Below are positions 15,901-24,718 of a DNA stretch of 49,138 nucleotides, one piece after another. The notes beneath the pieces were generated by a model, which saw nothing but the letters and a program-made list of their open reading frames with translations, was not told the origin of the DNA and ran no database searches. Source of the DNA: Bacteroidales bacterium (GTDB taxonomy: Bacteria; Bacteroidota; Bacteroidia; Bacteroidales; Bacteroidaceae); assembly GCA_004554665.1 (NCBI GenBank), contig SFKY01000008.1:1-49138 (forward strand), written 5' to 3'. Made by a program: the position numbers and the translations under genes. Positions within the stretch are counted from its first letter, which is position 1; every line of letters starts with the position of its first letter.

Positions 15901-17433
15901 TTATTCCAGATTGTCATTGTATTGCTTGCGCAGGCGGTCAAGCTCCTTATGCAACTGCTTCTTCACCTTGGCATAGCGCGGATTGGCTATCACATTGTGC
16001 AGTTCGTTGGGGTCTTCCTGCAGGTCGTAGAGCTCCCACTCGTCGATGTCACGATAGAAGTGGATGAGCTTGTAGCGGTCGGTGCGCACGCCATAGTGAC
16101 GCTTGACCATGTGCTCCGCCGGGAATTCGAAATAGTGATAGTACAACGACTTGCGCCAGTTCTTGGGATGCTCGCCCCGCAGCAGCGGCACCAGCGATAC
16201 TCCCTGTATATCCGAGGGCACTTTGACACCGGCCAGTTCGAGGAAGGTAGGTGCATGGTCGATATTCTGCACCAGTTCGGTGATGTCTCCCCGCTTGTTG
16301 TAGCCTGCAGGCAGACGCATGATGAGCGGTGTGTGCATAGACTCCTCGTACATGAACCGCTTGTCAAACCATCCGTGCTCACCCATGTAGAAGCCTTGGT
16401 CAGAGGTATAGACCACCAGCGTGTTCTCGTCCAGTCCCTGCGCTTTCAGGTAGTCCAATACCCTGCCCACATTGTCGTCGAGAGACTTCACCGTCTTCAT
16501 ATAGTCGCGCATATAGCGCTGAAATTTCCAGTCGGTCAAATCTTTTCCTTGCGGATTCTGGCGGTAGAAGTCTTCGATGATCGGCCCGTAGAAATCGTCC
16601 CAAGCCTTGCGTTGCTCCTTGTCCATACGCCCGATGAAGTTCTCGTACAGCGAGCGCAGCCTGCTCTGCTTGTCGGGGCGCAGCATCTTGAGATCATAGA
16701 TCATGTCCATGTCCTTCACGATGCTCATCTCCTGAGCGGCAGCAGCCGGCCTGCCCTCGTAGCTGTCATAGAAGGTTTCGGGCAACTCAAACTTCTTATC
16801 CTCATACAACCGCAGGTCGCAGGTGTCGGCCATCCAGTTGCGGTGTATAGCCTTGTGGTGTATCATGATACAGAAGGGCTTCTGCTTGTCGCGACGCTTG
16901 TCCATCCACTCGATGGCATCGTCGGTAATCAGACTGGTCACATAACCATGCTCCTGCACCGTGTCGCCCCGCTGGGTGATAAAATCGGGGTTGTAATAAT
17001 GGCCCTGTCCGGGCAGGATTTTCCAATAATCGAAACCAGTGGGCAGGCTCTCCAAGTGCCACTTGCCGATGAGACAGGTCTGATAGCCGGCCTGCTGCAA
17101 GAGTTTGGGAAACGTCTGCTGCGACGCATCAAACACACACTCGGTATTGTTGTAGAATCCGTTGGCACAACTGTGCTTGCCCGTCACCAGACAGGCACGC
17201 GAGGGACCACTGAGCGAATTGGCCACAAAACTGTTGGTAAACCGCACACCGTTATCGGCAATCCTGTCCAGATTGGGCGTGTGCATATACCGCTTGTCAT
17301 AGCAGCTCATCATCTGCGCCGTATGGTCATCGGTCATGATAAACACGATATTGGGCCGCAACTGCTGTGCCATGACCGAAGCAGCCGACAACATCATGAG
17401 GCCTCCATTGAGCAAAATTCTTTTCTTTTCCAT
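15901..17433 (-). CDS. Secreted Ser-type sulfatase (family S1, N-acetylglucosamine-6-sulfatase-like)
   Basis: 510 residues, signal peptide cleaved near VMAQ (19-23). The metal site begins with FIMTDDH (31-37), the formylglycine core is S-G-P-S-R at 75-79 (S75 modified), and TSDQGFYMGEHGWFDKRFM is the distal conserved block. The context SLSGPSRACLVTGKHS and the C-terminal YYHYFEFPAEH/HYGVRTDRYKLIHFY segment resemble glucosamine- or GlcNAc-6-O-sulfatases of subfamily S1_11. That assignment is from memory of the pattern and only moderately sure. With the adjacent sulfatase it suggests a substrate sulfated at two positions. Confidence 0.88.
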   Translation of the reverse strand: MEKKRILLNGGLMMLSAASVMAQQLRPNIVFIMTDDHTAQMMSCYDKRYMHTPNLDRIADNGVRFTNSFVANSLSGPSRACLVTGKHSCANGFYNNTECVFDASQQTFPKLLQQAGYQTCLIGKWHLESLPTGFDYWKILPGQGHYYNPDFITQRGDTVQEHGYVTSLITDDAIEWMDKRRDKQKPFCIMIHHKAIHRNWMADTCDLRLYEDKKFELPETFYDSYEGRPAAAAQEMSIVKDMDMIYDLKMLRPDKQSRLRSLYENFIGRMDKEQRKAWDDFYGPIIEDFYRQNPQGKDLTDWKFQRYMRDYMKTVKSLDDNVGRVLDYLKAQGLDENTLVVYTSDQGFYMGEHGWFDKRFMYEESMHTPLIMRLPAGYNKRGDITELVQNIDHAPTFLELAGVKVPSDIQGVSLVPLLRGEHPKNWRKSLYYHYFEFPAEHMVKRHYGVRTDRYKLIHFYRDIDEWELYDLQEDPNELHNVIANPRYAKVKKQLHKELDRLRKQYNDNLE

Positions 17434-17473
17434 ATTGATTGATAGCTTATTATTTCTTTCTCTCCATTCCCAG

Positions 17474-19552
17474 TCACTTCAGCCGACAGCCAATCTTGTC
17501 AAAAGCAATCGGCTCAAAGCCTCGGATGCGCTCAAAGACAGGGGCATTCTTCACAAATCCCTTCAAGGGATTCTCTTCGTCCACGAATCCGGGATTGTCA
17601 TTGGTTGCCCAATTGTTGTACAGTTCCAACCACTCTGTCTTGCCATCCACCAGGTTGCCAATCTTATAAAACAGGTTGCCCTCTATGACATTGCCGTGCG
17701 GTTTGGAGGCATCTCCTTTCCAGTAATCGGGCAACCACGGATAAGCAGTGCTGTAAGGCGGCTCCTGATAGCGCACGGCTTTCAGGCGCTTGTCCAAAAC
17801 AGCATCGGGCTGAATCATAAATTTGCCCCAATTCTGCATCCTTGCATCCACATGGATGGCCACCGGCGAGCAGAGGAAGATGTTGCCATGATAGCGATTG
17901 TTGTGCCCGCCCCCAATCAGTGAGGGCATGGAACCAGCCTTGTGGAATATGTTGCCATACACTTCCATTCCGCAGGCGCCGTCATCGTGATATACGCCCG
18001 TGGTACGGTGCACCTCTGCCAGATGGTGCAGGTAGCAATAGCGCACCACATTGCCCAGTTCGGAGGGGTCGCGGCCGTAGTAGATGGCACCTTGGTCATC
18101 AATCTCCGAGCAGACATCGTGTATATCGCAGTATTCGATCACATGGTCGTTGCCATGAAGCAGTATCGCCATGCTCGGAGCGTTATAGATATCGCATTGG
18201 GTCACACGGTTTCCCACGCCGTCAATCCACACACCGGGTTTATACGACTTCTCTATGCGGTTGAAGTCGTGGATCCGGCAATTCTCAACATAATTGCGTG
18301 CCGGTGTCAATGACCTGCGGTCTCCGCCTCCAAGACTCACACCGCCTCCGCCGACATGGTGGATGTGGCAATCCACCACCCCATTGTCTTGTCCTCCATC
18401 CCGGTTAAAGAGGATATCGTCGTAGATGATACGCTGCAACAGCCCCACCGTTTTGCTGTCGGCTGCAGAGGGTGCCTCCGGGCTGCCTTCTTCGACATAG
18501 CCCTTGCCTATACTCACGCCCAGTGAGCCCATATCGCGGATGGTACAGCCCTGAACCACCACCCTATTGGTACGCTCCATATACACACCCACGCCGCGTC
18601 CATAGGCCAGCGTGAGTCCCTCGACACGCACATCGCTACAGTCTATCACCGATATCAAGGGCGCATCCATCACTGAGAGGTACACCTCTCCTTTCTGCTT
18701 CAGGTCTAGACAAGTGTATATCTTCTCATGCAGCTTGTCGATGACGTACTCGCCACAGGTATCCAACTCCTCCAACTGGTTGACAGCATACCATCTGCGG
18801 AACTTGGCACCCGTCATAAACCCATAATTGGTGCTTTGTGCGGCAGTAATCAGTTTCTGTTCCTGGTCTATGGACTTCACCTTGATTTGGTCGTCGGCAT
18901 AGCCGTGGGCAAAATAGCCTGCTATCCACAGGCCGCTGATGTCCTTCCAGCGGGCGGGACGGTCTATCGAGTAGCCGAAGATGGGCAACTCTCCCTCCTT
19001 GCCGGCAGCCACCACCTTGCCGATGAGCACCATCGAGTCTTTGGGCCACCGCGAGAGCGACAGGGGGCCTTCGTCCGTGAACAATTCGGACCATGCCGGG
19101 ATGCTAGCCCTGCCGAATCCTACGGCATGGATGTCGGAGAGCGCTAACCCGTGCTTCTTAAAATCGAGTTCGTAGAGATACTTATGCAACCGTGGCTCCA
19201 CACGCTCCAGCACACTGGCATCTTTCACACGCCGCAGACAGTCTTTCACCGCTTTTCCGCCTGATAGTACCACTTGCTCTCCGCGGTAGGCACGCAAGCG
19301 CACCTGATCGCGGCGGATGACGACAGGCTGCTGCAGATGGTACATGCCACCCCGTAAGACTATATCCACCTGTCCACGCTCCTGACCGGCCCTGCGCAGC
19401 GCCTCGTGCAAGGTCTTTAGGGGCTGCTTCAGACTGCCCGAAGCCTTATCTGAACCACGGAGAGACACGTAGATTTCACGGGAGACGGCTGGAGACAACG
19501 CCATCAACAACAACCCTGTCAACAAACATTTTTTTATGATATTCCAATTCAT
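17474..19552 (-). CDS. Secreted right-handed parallel beta-helix protein (GH141-like candidate)
   Basis: 692 residues from the chosen Met (MNWNIIKKCLL, a clear signal peptide; an upstream in-frame Met at 19579 would add nine residues before it). The mature start REIYVSLRGSDKASG and LKQPLKTLHEALRRA is the opening of the beta-helix glycosidase group that includes GH141 and GH120. From about 340 to 600, short repeats with I-x-D/H and Asn-ladder turns (VVDCHIHHVGGGGVSLGG, IEYCDIHDVCSEIDDQGAIY) form the helix. GH141 includes an alpha-L-fucosidase, which fits the GH29 neighbour, but the family call is tentative. A terminator-like hairpin lies just upstream. Confidence 0.65.
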   Translation of the reverse strand: MNWNIIKKCLLTGLLLMALSPAVSREIYVSLRGSDKASGSLKQPLKTLHEALRRAGQERGQVDIVLRGGMYHLQQPVVIRRDQVRLRAYRGEQVVLSGGKAVKDCLRRVKDASVLERVEPRLHKYLYELDFKKHGLALSDIHAVGFGRASIPAWSELFTDEGPLSLSRWPKDSMVLIGKVVAAGKEGELPIFGYSIDRPARWKDISGLWIAGYFAHGYADDQIKVKSIDQEQKLITAAQSTNYGFMTGAKFRRWYAVNQLEELDTCGEYVIDKLHEKIYTCLDLKQKGEVYLSVMDAPLISVIDCSDVRVEGLTLAYGRGVGVYMERTNRVVVQGCTIRDMGSLGVSIGKGYVEEGSPEAPSAADSKTVGLLQRIIYDDILFNRDGGQDNGVVDCHIHHVGGGGVSLGGGDRRSLTPARNYVENCRIHDFNRIEKSYKPGVWIDGVGNRVTQCDIYNAPSMAILLHGNDHVIEYCDIHDVCSEIDDQGAIYYGRDPSELGNVVRYCYLHHLAEVHRTTGVYHDDGACGMEVYGNIFHKAGSMPSLIGGGHNNRYHGNIFLCSPVAIHVDARMQNWGKFMIQPDAVLDKRLKAVRYQEPPYSTAYPWLPDYWKGDASKPHGNVIEGNLFYKIGNLVDGKTEWLELYNNWATNDNPGFVDEENPLKGFVKNAPVFERIRGFEPIAFDKIGCRLK

Positions 19553-19635
19553 TATCAACGGATTTAAATTTTTAAACATGAATAATCTATAACTTTAATA
19601 CATTTGTTGTGACCAAACACTTATTGGCCTACTTC

Positions 19636-19703
19636 AAAAAACGTATTCACGATACGCAATCCGCCACGCAATAACAACGCCGTGACGGATTGCGGATTGT
19701 GAA
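19636..19703 (-). terminator. Terminator-like hairpin inside the glycan-degradation cluster
   Basis: On the minus strand, GTGAA and CGCAATCCG/CGGATTGCG arms (19699-19703, 19686-19694 with 19655-19663, 19646-19650) form an imperfect stem of about 18 bp, followed by TACGTTTTTTG. It starts just after the PNGase F-like stop codon and ends about 84 bp before the beta-helix start, so it should reduce read-through into the sulfatase half of the cluster. Confidence 0.6.
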
Positions 19704-19714
19704 CTTAGGGAAGA

Positions 19715-20986
19715 CTACTCCTCCCACACAAGATAGGCAGAGACAAGCCAGTGATTCATCTTCTCGCCTATGACGGGTTGAGCCTTGGGAATGTCTATCG
19801 TAAAGGTATGGCGGCCGGCCGTGATGCCATCGAGCTTCACTTCCTCGGGCCACACGTCGCTACCGGGGCACCAGTTGGAACGCGAAAGGTCCGACGAGGC
19901 CAGCGGTTCCTCTATCTCTTTCTCCTCATAGCCATTCTCACCGATGAAGGACGACTTGCGCGGAATAAGCCACACGCCCGTGGCGGGATTGAAACGGCGG
20001 AACGATGCACAGTCGTCACGCCAAGGAGTAAACTTGAGCACGGTCTTGCCGTCTACCGAGAGGATATTCTCGTTGGGGGTAAACTCGTCACCGCCGCTGT
20101 GACCGCCATGTCCCGTGACGATATACTTCAGGCGCACGTTCTTGGCCTTGGCCGGGAGTTCAAACGAGGTGGCAAGGGGCTTGCGGGCAAAGAGGTCGGG
20201 GTATTCCTGACCTATGTAATACACCGTGTTGACCAACGGCTGCACATGGCGCTTGACCAGTTTGTCGCACGTGATGGTGCTCTCCTTGAAGTCGAGCTGC
20301 ATCGAAGCCGTATAGCCCGGCTCTGTCCAGGTGTCGATGAAGATGCCTACATAGGCTCCATCCTCCAGACAGGGATAGAGGTCGGTAATGTCTTGCTGCC
20401 ACTCCACGCACTGTTCCCACTTGGGGATGTAGACAGGACGGCGATGCTGGGTGAGCGGGTCGTCGTTGGCACTGAAATGGCCCACTCCGAAGGGAGTCAT
20501 AAAGCGCATCAGTTCTACCGTGGGCAGATAGTCTTGACCGGCCACCACACCTACCAGTTTCTCATACTTCGCTGCATCGACAACGGGGAACTTGCGTTCG
20601 CCCTTGGCAATGGACATGAGGTTGATGGCCGAACCCTTGGGGATGACGAAGCAAGAGCCCGACTTGTCCCACCGGTCACCATTAGAGGCCACCGTCACCT
20701 TGATGTTAACCCTCACATTGCGCTCATAGTGGGGAATATCGATCTTTTTGAGGATGATGCGCCCGTTGACCAACCGGATGATGCCGTCGGCATCGGCCTC
20801 GGCGAAATTGCCGATCTTGTTGGGATCAAAATGTACGTTCACCTTGTCAAACACGGTGATGTGGGTGTCGCCCTTGGCGGCATACTCCTTGTGCGAGGCT
20901 GCATACGCCATGCAGGGAGCCAGCAGGAAGAGTGCAAGGGCAGCCCTGCGGCTCCTGCCGATAACATGTTGAATCATAGTCTTCAT
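19715..20986 (-). CDS. Secreted PNGase F-like peptide-N-glycosidase
   Basis: 423 residues with a signal peptide ending near AYAAS. The two PNGase F beta-sandwich domains can be followed against Elizabethkingia PNGase F: THITVFDKVNVHF matches its start, GDRWDKSG carries D107 (primary catalytic D60), RFMTPFGVGH matches its RFITPYWVG, IDTW has D218 at the place of E118, GHGGHSGGDEF has E301 at E206, and SNWCPGSDVWP matches GWCPGMAVP. It may release N-glycans from glycoproteins by cleaving the Asn side-chain amide. The E118-to-Asp change is conservative but may alter activity. Hairpins lie on both sides of the gene. Confidence 0.75.
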   Translation of the reverse strand: MKTMIQHVIGRSRRAALALFLLAPCMAYAASHKEYAAKGDTHITVFDKVNVHFDPNKIGNFAEADADGIIRLVNGRIILKKIDIPHYERNVRVNIKVTVASNGDRWDKSGSCFVIPKGSAINLMSIAKGERKFPVVDAAKYEKLVGVVAGQDYLPTVELMRFMTPFGVGHFSANDDPLTQHRRPVYIPKWEQCVEWQQDITDLYPCLEDGAYVGIFIDTWTEPGYTASMQLDFKESTITCDKLVKRHVQPLVNTVYYIGQEYPDLFARKPLATSFELPAKAKNVRLKYIVTGHGGHSGGDEFTPNENILSVDGKTVLKFTPWRDDCASFRRFNPATGVWLIPRKSSFIGENGYEEKEIEEPLASSDLSRSNWCPGSDVWPEEVKLDGITAGRHTFTIDIPKAQPVIGEKMNHWLVSAYLVWEE

Positions 20987-21011
20987 ATTGATGGATGATG
21001 AAAAAGATAAA

Positions 21012-21055
21012 AGTCCCGCCCCCTCAGGTTCCCGGAACGGGAGGGGGACAGGACT
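21012..21055 (-). terminator. GC-rich terminator-like hairpin between the GHL10-type and PNGase F-like genes
   Basis: On the minus strand, AGTCCTGTCCCCCTC pairs with GAGGGGGCGGGACT (21041-21055 with 21012-21025) and is followed by TTTATCTTTTT. It lies 16 bp after one stop codon and 26 bp before the next ATG, so it could act as a terminator or attenuator inside the cluster. Confidence 0.7.
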
Positions 21056-21070
21056 TATTGGGAATAAAAG

Positions 21071-23119
21071 TTACTTCACTACAAAGCCGCGCTTGTCGAG
21101 ATAAGCCTTGAGCTGACGCAGGTAGGCATCGTCCGGACCATCGAAGAACGACACACCGGCAGCACCGTTGTCGTAGGCAGCATCGAGGGCAGCCTCGAAG
21201 GTATCCTTGATGTCGGGGAACATCAGTCCGCAGTAGATCTTGCCGCGGCCATTGATGGTCTCCACGCTCTCCTTGACAGAGCGTCCTATCCACTCGGGAC
21301 CCTCATAGTAGAATCCGTTGTAAATCATAGGATAGTAAGCATCGAGCGACCAGTTGCCCCAATCCTGACGCACCATCTTCTTGGCCATAGACGGGCCGGG
21401 GAACACAGCCGACGAAACGGTCTTGCCGTCGGCTTTGAGCGCCTTGGTGATGGTATTGATGACGCGGGTGATGCCATCGAGACGGAAATTGATCCACGAC
21501 TGGTCTTCCTGCGGAATCTTGATGTCCATCGGGTCGCGGCCGGTCTGCGCCTTAAACTTGGCGCGGCATACGTCGCAGTAGCAGTAGTCGTACTCCGGCA
21601 ACTCACGTGTCTGGTCGATGCCATAGTTTTTCCACAGACTTACGGGCAATACGATATCCGGGAAGCGAGCATAGTCGAGATGTACACCGTCTACATAGGG
21701 CAGGTTGGCTATCTTGACATAGTCGGCAGCCAGATACTCGGCCACACCCTCGTGGTTGGGGCAGAGGAAACGATAGTAATCCACATAGGCAGGCTTGTCG
21801 TAGCACGATTCGCCCTTGCGGTTCACTGCAAACCAGTCGGGATGTGTCTCACGCACCTCACGGCGGTTCATGGTCCACTTCCAGTAGTGAGCCTCCAGAC
21901 CAGCCTCATGACAGAGACGGAAGGTCTCTTCGTCATATCCCTCGAAGAGCACTCCGCTGATACCGCACTGCTTCATCAGGTCGAAACGGGCCTTGAGCTT
22001 GGCGGCACCCTGACTCTTGTCGATGCGCATCCACATCCAGTTTTTCACCACGCGCTGGATAAATGCCTCGCGAGTGAACTTGCCGTTCTCGTCTACGACA
22101 TAGTACACCTTCTCGTCAGGTACGCTGATGCTGATACGGAACGAGTGGGCGGTAGCCTCCACCTTTACCTCGCTGCCCTTGGGCAGGGTAGCCAGTTCGG
22201 CATCGGTCAGGAAGAAACGGTCTACCGAGCGGATATAGTCGCCCTGCTTGCTCTTGTTGTCGAGCTGGGCATAGAACATCGCCCACAACAGGCGATAGAC
22301 CTCCATCTGATAGGGGAAGCGGAAAGTATCGGTACCCTGGCCCACAATCTTGTCAGAGAACTGCACGAATCCCCAGCGGTCGGGGTTGTGCATGTCGATC
22401 TTTCCTGTCGGTGTCCACACCCAGTTTTCCTCGGGGCCGCCCTTCTTGAGCCACTGCACACGAGAGAAGTTGAGTCTCCACGTGTTGCCGGCCTTCAGCG
22501 GATTGGCAAAGTTGACGGTGAGGGCCTTGTGGGGGATAGCCATCTCCACGGTCCACGACCTGTCGGTATCGGTCTGCTTGTTGAGCGTGCCATCGCGCGA
22601 TACGGCGAGCTTCAGTCCGGGGCAGTCCCACTGAATCATGAAGTTGCCACCCGAACGGTAAGGACGATCGAGCATGAGGTCGAAGATCACACCACGGGCA
22701 TTGTTCTCTATCTCAAAATAGTTTTGTCCATCGCCATCGGGGTCAATGAACACCTCAAAATCGTTGTCGTGATAGATGATGGTGTCGCGCTGGGTGAGGT
22801 TGGCCACGATATTGGGCTCCTCCAGCACGGCGGCCACATACAGATACTCGTCGTCCCAGAGCATGCGTGCCTTGGTGTCATACTTAGGTTTGGGGAAATC
22901 CTCGCCGCTGATGTCTACAAACGAGGCTGTCTCTGCGGCCTTCTGCCAAGCGGCCTCATTCAACTTGCCGTCTATCTTCATCTTGTCGGCAGTACGATAG
23001 CACACATAGCTGCGCGGCGTGGTAAGCTGCCGTGCAAACTTGGCCGTCACATTGTGTTGGGCGGCGGCAGGCAACATGGCCATCATGGCCATTGCGATTG
23101 ATAAGATTGTTTTCTTCAT
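21071..23119 (-). CDS. Secreted CBM9-like plus GHL10-type TIM-barrel protein
   Basis: 682 residues, signal peptide cleaved near PAAAQ (17-21). Residues about 40-255 form a CBM9-like domain (DKMKIDGKLNEAAWQKA, DNDFEVFIDPDGDG, YFEIENNARG). From about 340 to the end comes a TIM-barrel of the glycosyl-hydrolase-like GHL10 (DUF187) type, with GVHLDYARFPD and AYYPMIYNGFYYEGPEWI as hallmarks. A CDVC pair (about 545) in YCYCDVCRAKF looks like part of a structural metal site. It probably acts on glycans outside the cell; no activity can be named. It sits second in the cluster after the fucosidase. Confidence 0.7.
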   Translation of the reverse strand: MKKTILSIAMAMMAMLPAAAQHNVTAKFARQLTTPRSYVCYRTADKMKIDGKLNEAAWQKAAETASFVDISGEDFPKPKYDTKARMLWDDEYLYVAAVLEEPNIVANLTQRDTIIYHDNDFEVFIDPDGDGQNYFEIENNARGVIFDLMLDRPYRSGGNFMIQWDCPGLKLAVSRDGTLNKQTDTDRSWTVEMAIPHKALTVNFANPLKAGNTWRLNFSRVQWLKKGGPEENWVWTPTGKIDMHNPDRWGFVQFSDKIVGQGTDTFRFPYQMEVYRLLWAMFYAQLDNKSKQGDYIRSVDRFFLTDAELATLPKGSEVKVEATAHSFRISISVPDEKVYYVVDENGKFTREAFIQRVVKNWMWMRIDKSQGAAKLKARFDLMKQCGISGVLFEGYDEETFRLCHEAGLEAHYWKWTMNRREVRETHPDWFAVNRKGESCYDKPAYVDYYRFLCPNHEGVAEYLAADYVKIANLPYVDGVHLDYARFPDIVLPVSLWKNYGIDQTRELPEYDYCYCDVCRAKFKAQTGRDPMDIKIPQEDQSWINFRLDGITRVINTITKALKADGKTVSSAVFPGPSMAKKMVRQDWGNWSLDAYYPMIYNGFYYEGPEWIGRSVKESVETINGRGKIYCGLMFPDIKDTFEAALDAAYDNGAAGVSFFDGPDDAYLRQLKAYLDKRGFVVK

Positions 23120-23186
23120 CGTCTCTATATTATTATATGTATATTCTCACTCCAATTCTAAATGACGAAACAAAACTCCCAATTAT

Positions 23187-23222
23187 AAATTCTCAATTGT
23201 GCATTATGAATTATGAATTGTT
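23187..23222. repeat. AT-rich imperfect palindromes between two cluster genes
   Basis: Short inverted and direct units built on CAATT, AATTG and ATTATGAATT fill the gap between the GH29 and GHL10-type genes. Such runs recur in Bacteroidota intergenic regions. They could form weak hairpins; no function is evident. Confidence 0.4.
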
Positions 23223-23224
23223 CA

Positions 23225-24589
23225 TCAGTTGCTCTCAATCACCTTACCGGCACCGCGATACAGCTTCACCGGACCGTCGAGCAGCACTGCCACCACCGTA
23301 ATCTGCGGGTCGATCGCCTTCTCGGGCACGTCTATGTACAGATTGCCGGGCACCTCACTCCAATAGTTCTTGTTGTAGATCTTGTACGGGATGATTTCGC
23401 CACTTCCCACTACCCATACGCGGTTCACCTTATTCATCAGTCCCTTTACCTCGATGGGGCCATTGGGCTTGTAAGGCAAGTAGAGATAGAGCACATCGCC
23501 CGCCTTGCTCAGTGTGGTATAACCCTGGAAGTGCTCGGCAGGAATACCGGCGCGCGTGTCGTAGATAGCCTCCTTGTGCTTCTTGGTCCATCGGCCAAAT
23601 TCTTTGAGGATAGCCACCTGCTCGGCAGGGATGGTTCCGTCTTCCTTAGGACCGATATCGAGCAGCAGATTGCCACCCATGCTCAGACAGTCTACAAAGG
23701 TGCGGAGGAGGATATAGGGCGACTTGTAGTTGGTGTCGACATACTGGAATCCCCAAGAGTCGTTCATGGTCATACACAGCTCCCAATACTTGTCGGCCGG
23801 ACGTACCACGGGCACACCCTGTTCGGGCGTAGCGTAGTCGCCATAGCCCTGGATGCGCGAGTTGATGATGGTCTTGGGATTGGTGGAGCGCAGCAGATTG
23901 ACGATACCTTTCGAGTTCCAAGCCTCGGCAGACTGCTCCCAGTCGCCGTCGAACCAATAGAGATCGGGCTTAAACTGCGTATTGAGCTCCTTGAGCTGTG
24001 CCATGTTAAAGTCTACGAACTTCTGCCAGCGGGCTGGGTCGTCCTTATAGCGCGTCTCGGTACGCGTCATGTTGGGATAGTCGGGATGCGACCAGTCGAG
24101 CAGCGAATAGTAGAGACCGAGCTTGAGCCCGTGGCGGCGCACCTCTTTGACAAAGGGAGCGATGAGGTCGCGACCGGCCGGTGTACTCTTGGTGGTGCTC
24201 AGACTACCAGCCTTGGTGTCCCACAGCGCCACACCATCGTGGTGCTTGGTGGTGATGACCGTGTAGCGCGCGCCACTCTCCTTGATCAGGTCTACCCATG
24301 CCTTGGGGTCGTAATTGGCGGCAGTAAATCCCTTGCACTGCGCCATATACTCGTCGTAGGGCAGATACTTGTTAAAGAAAGACCAGCTCTCCGACACGCC
24401 ATTGACGGCATAGATACCCCAGTGGATGAAGATACCCAACTTGGCATCGGCAAACCACTTCATGTTTTCTTCACTCTGTTTTACTGGCTCCTGCGCACGC
24501 ACCGACTGCGGCACCATGCACGACAACATCAACATCCCTGCAAGGATGGTCTGTAACCGTTTCATTTTCATAGCAAACTTATTTTTCAT
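23225..24589 (-). CDS. Secreted GH29 alpha-L-fucosidase
   Basis: 454 residues with a signal peptide (MKRLQTILAGMLML, cleaved near VRAQ, about 30-33); Met7 or Met9 are possible alternative starts. The GH29 barrel shows KLGIFIHWGIYAV (50-62), TTKHHDG (113-119) and YWFDGDW with nucleophile D214. A C-terminal beta-sandwich follows (about 355-454). It removes terminal alpha-L-fucose from glycans; whether it is the broad (GH29-A) or the alpha-1,3/4-specific type (GH29-B) is not certain. It is the promoter-proximal gene of the seven-gene cluster and the clearest clue to its substrate. Confidence 0.92.
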   Translation of the reverse strand: MKNKFAMKMKRLQTILAGMLMLSCMVPQSVRAQEPVKQSEENMKWFADAKLGIFIHWGIYAVNGVSESWSFFNKYLPYDEYMAQCKGFTAANYDPKAWVDLIKESGARYTVITTKHHDGVALWDTKAGSLSTTKSTPAGRDLIAPFVKEVRRHGLKLGLYYSLLDWSHPDYPNMTRTETRYKDDPARWQKFVDFNMAQLKELNTQFKPDLYWFDGDWEQSAEAWNSKGIVNLLRSTNPKTIINSRIQGYGDYATPEQGVPVVRPADKYWELCMTMNDSWGFQYVDTNYKSPYILLRTFVDCLSMGGNLLLDIGPKEDGTIPAEQVAILKEFGRWTKKHKEAIYDTRAGIPAEHFQGYTTLSKAGDVLYLYLPYKPNGPIEVKGLMNKVNRVWVVGSGEIIPYKIYNKNYWSEVPGNLYIDVPEKAIDPQITVVAVLLDGPVKLYRGAGKVIESN

Positions 24590-24710
24590 TCTTGTTTAAT
24601 CTCTGGATAAGACATTTCCCGGCGTCTTGCCCTGCGGGCAGCGGATCTTCCATACGGTTTCGGGCAGACGGCACATAGACAACCGTGGCCCAAGTTTAGG
24701 CTTGTACGGG

Positions 24711-24718
24711 CAAATATA
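24711..24718 (-). promoter_or_regulatory. Probable promoter of the sulfatase-fucosidase cluster
   Basis: The minus strand reads TATATTTG here, a good -7 box, in an AT-rich setting. The upstream -33 element is weak. Transcription would start near 24705, leaving a leader of about 115 nt before the GH29 start. Confidence 0.5.

Noticed and set aside
15685..17442. 585-codon frame antisense to both sulfatase genes
   Set aside because: It spans the boundary of two well-supported genes and shows only shadow codon composition.
19751..20998. 415-codon frame antisense to the PNGase F-like gene
   Set aside because: The PNGase F motifs are unambiguous on the minus strand.
21680..23101. 473-codon frame antisense to the CBM9/GHL10 gene
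   Set aside because: The opposite strand has a signal peptide and two recognisable domains; this frame has none.
13118..24589. Complete polysaccharide utilisation locus
   Set aside because: No SusC, SusD, surface glycan-binding protein or hybrid two-component regulator is encoded in the window, so the term is not justified.
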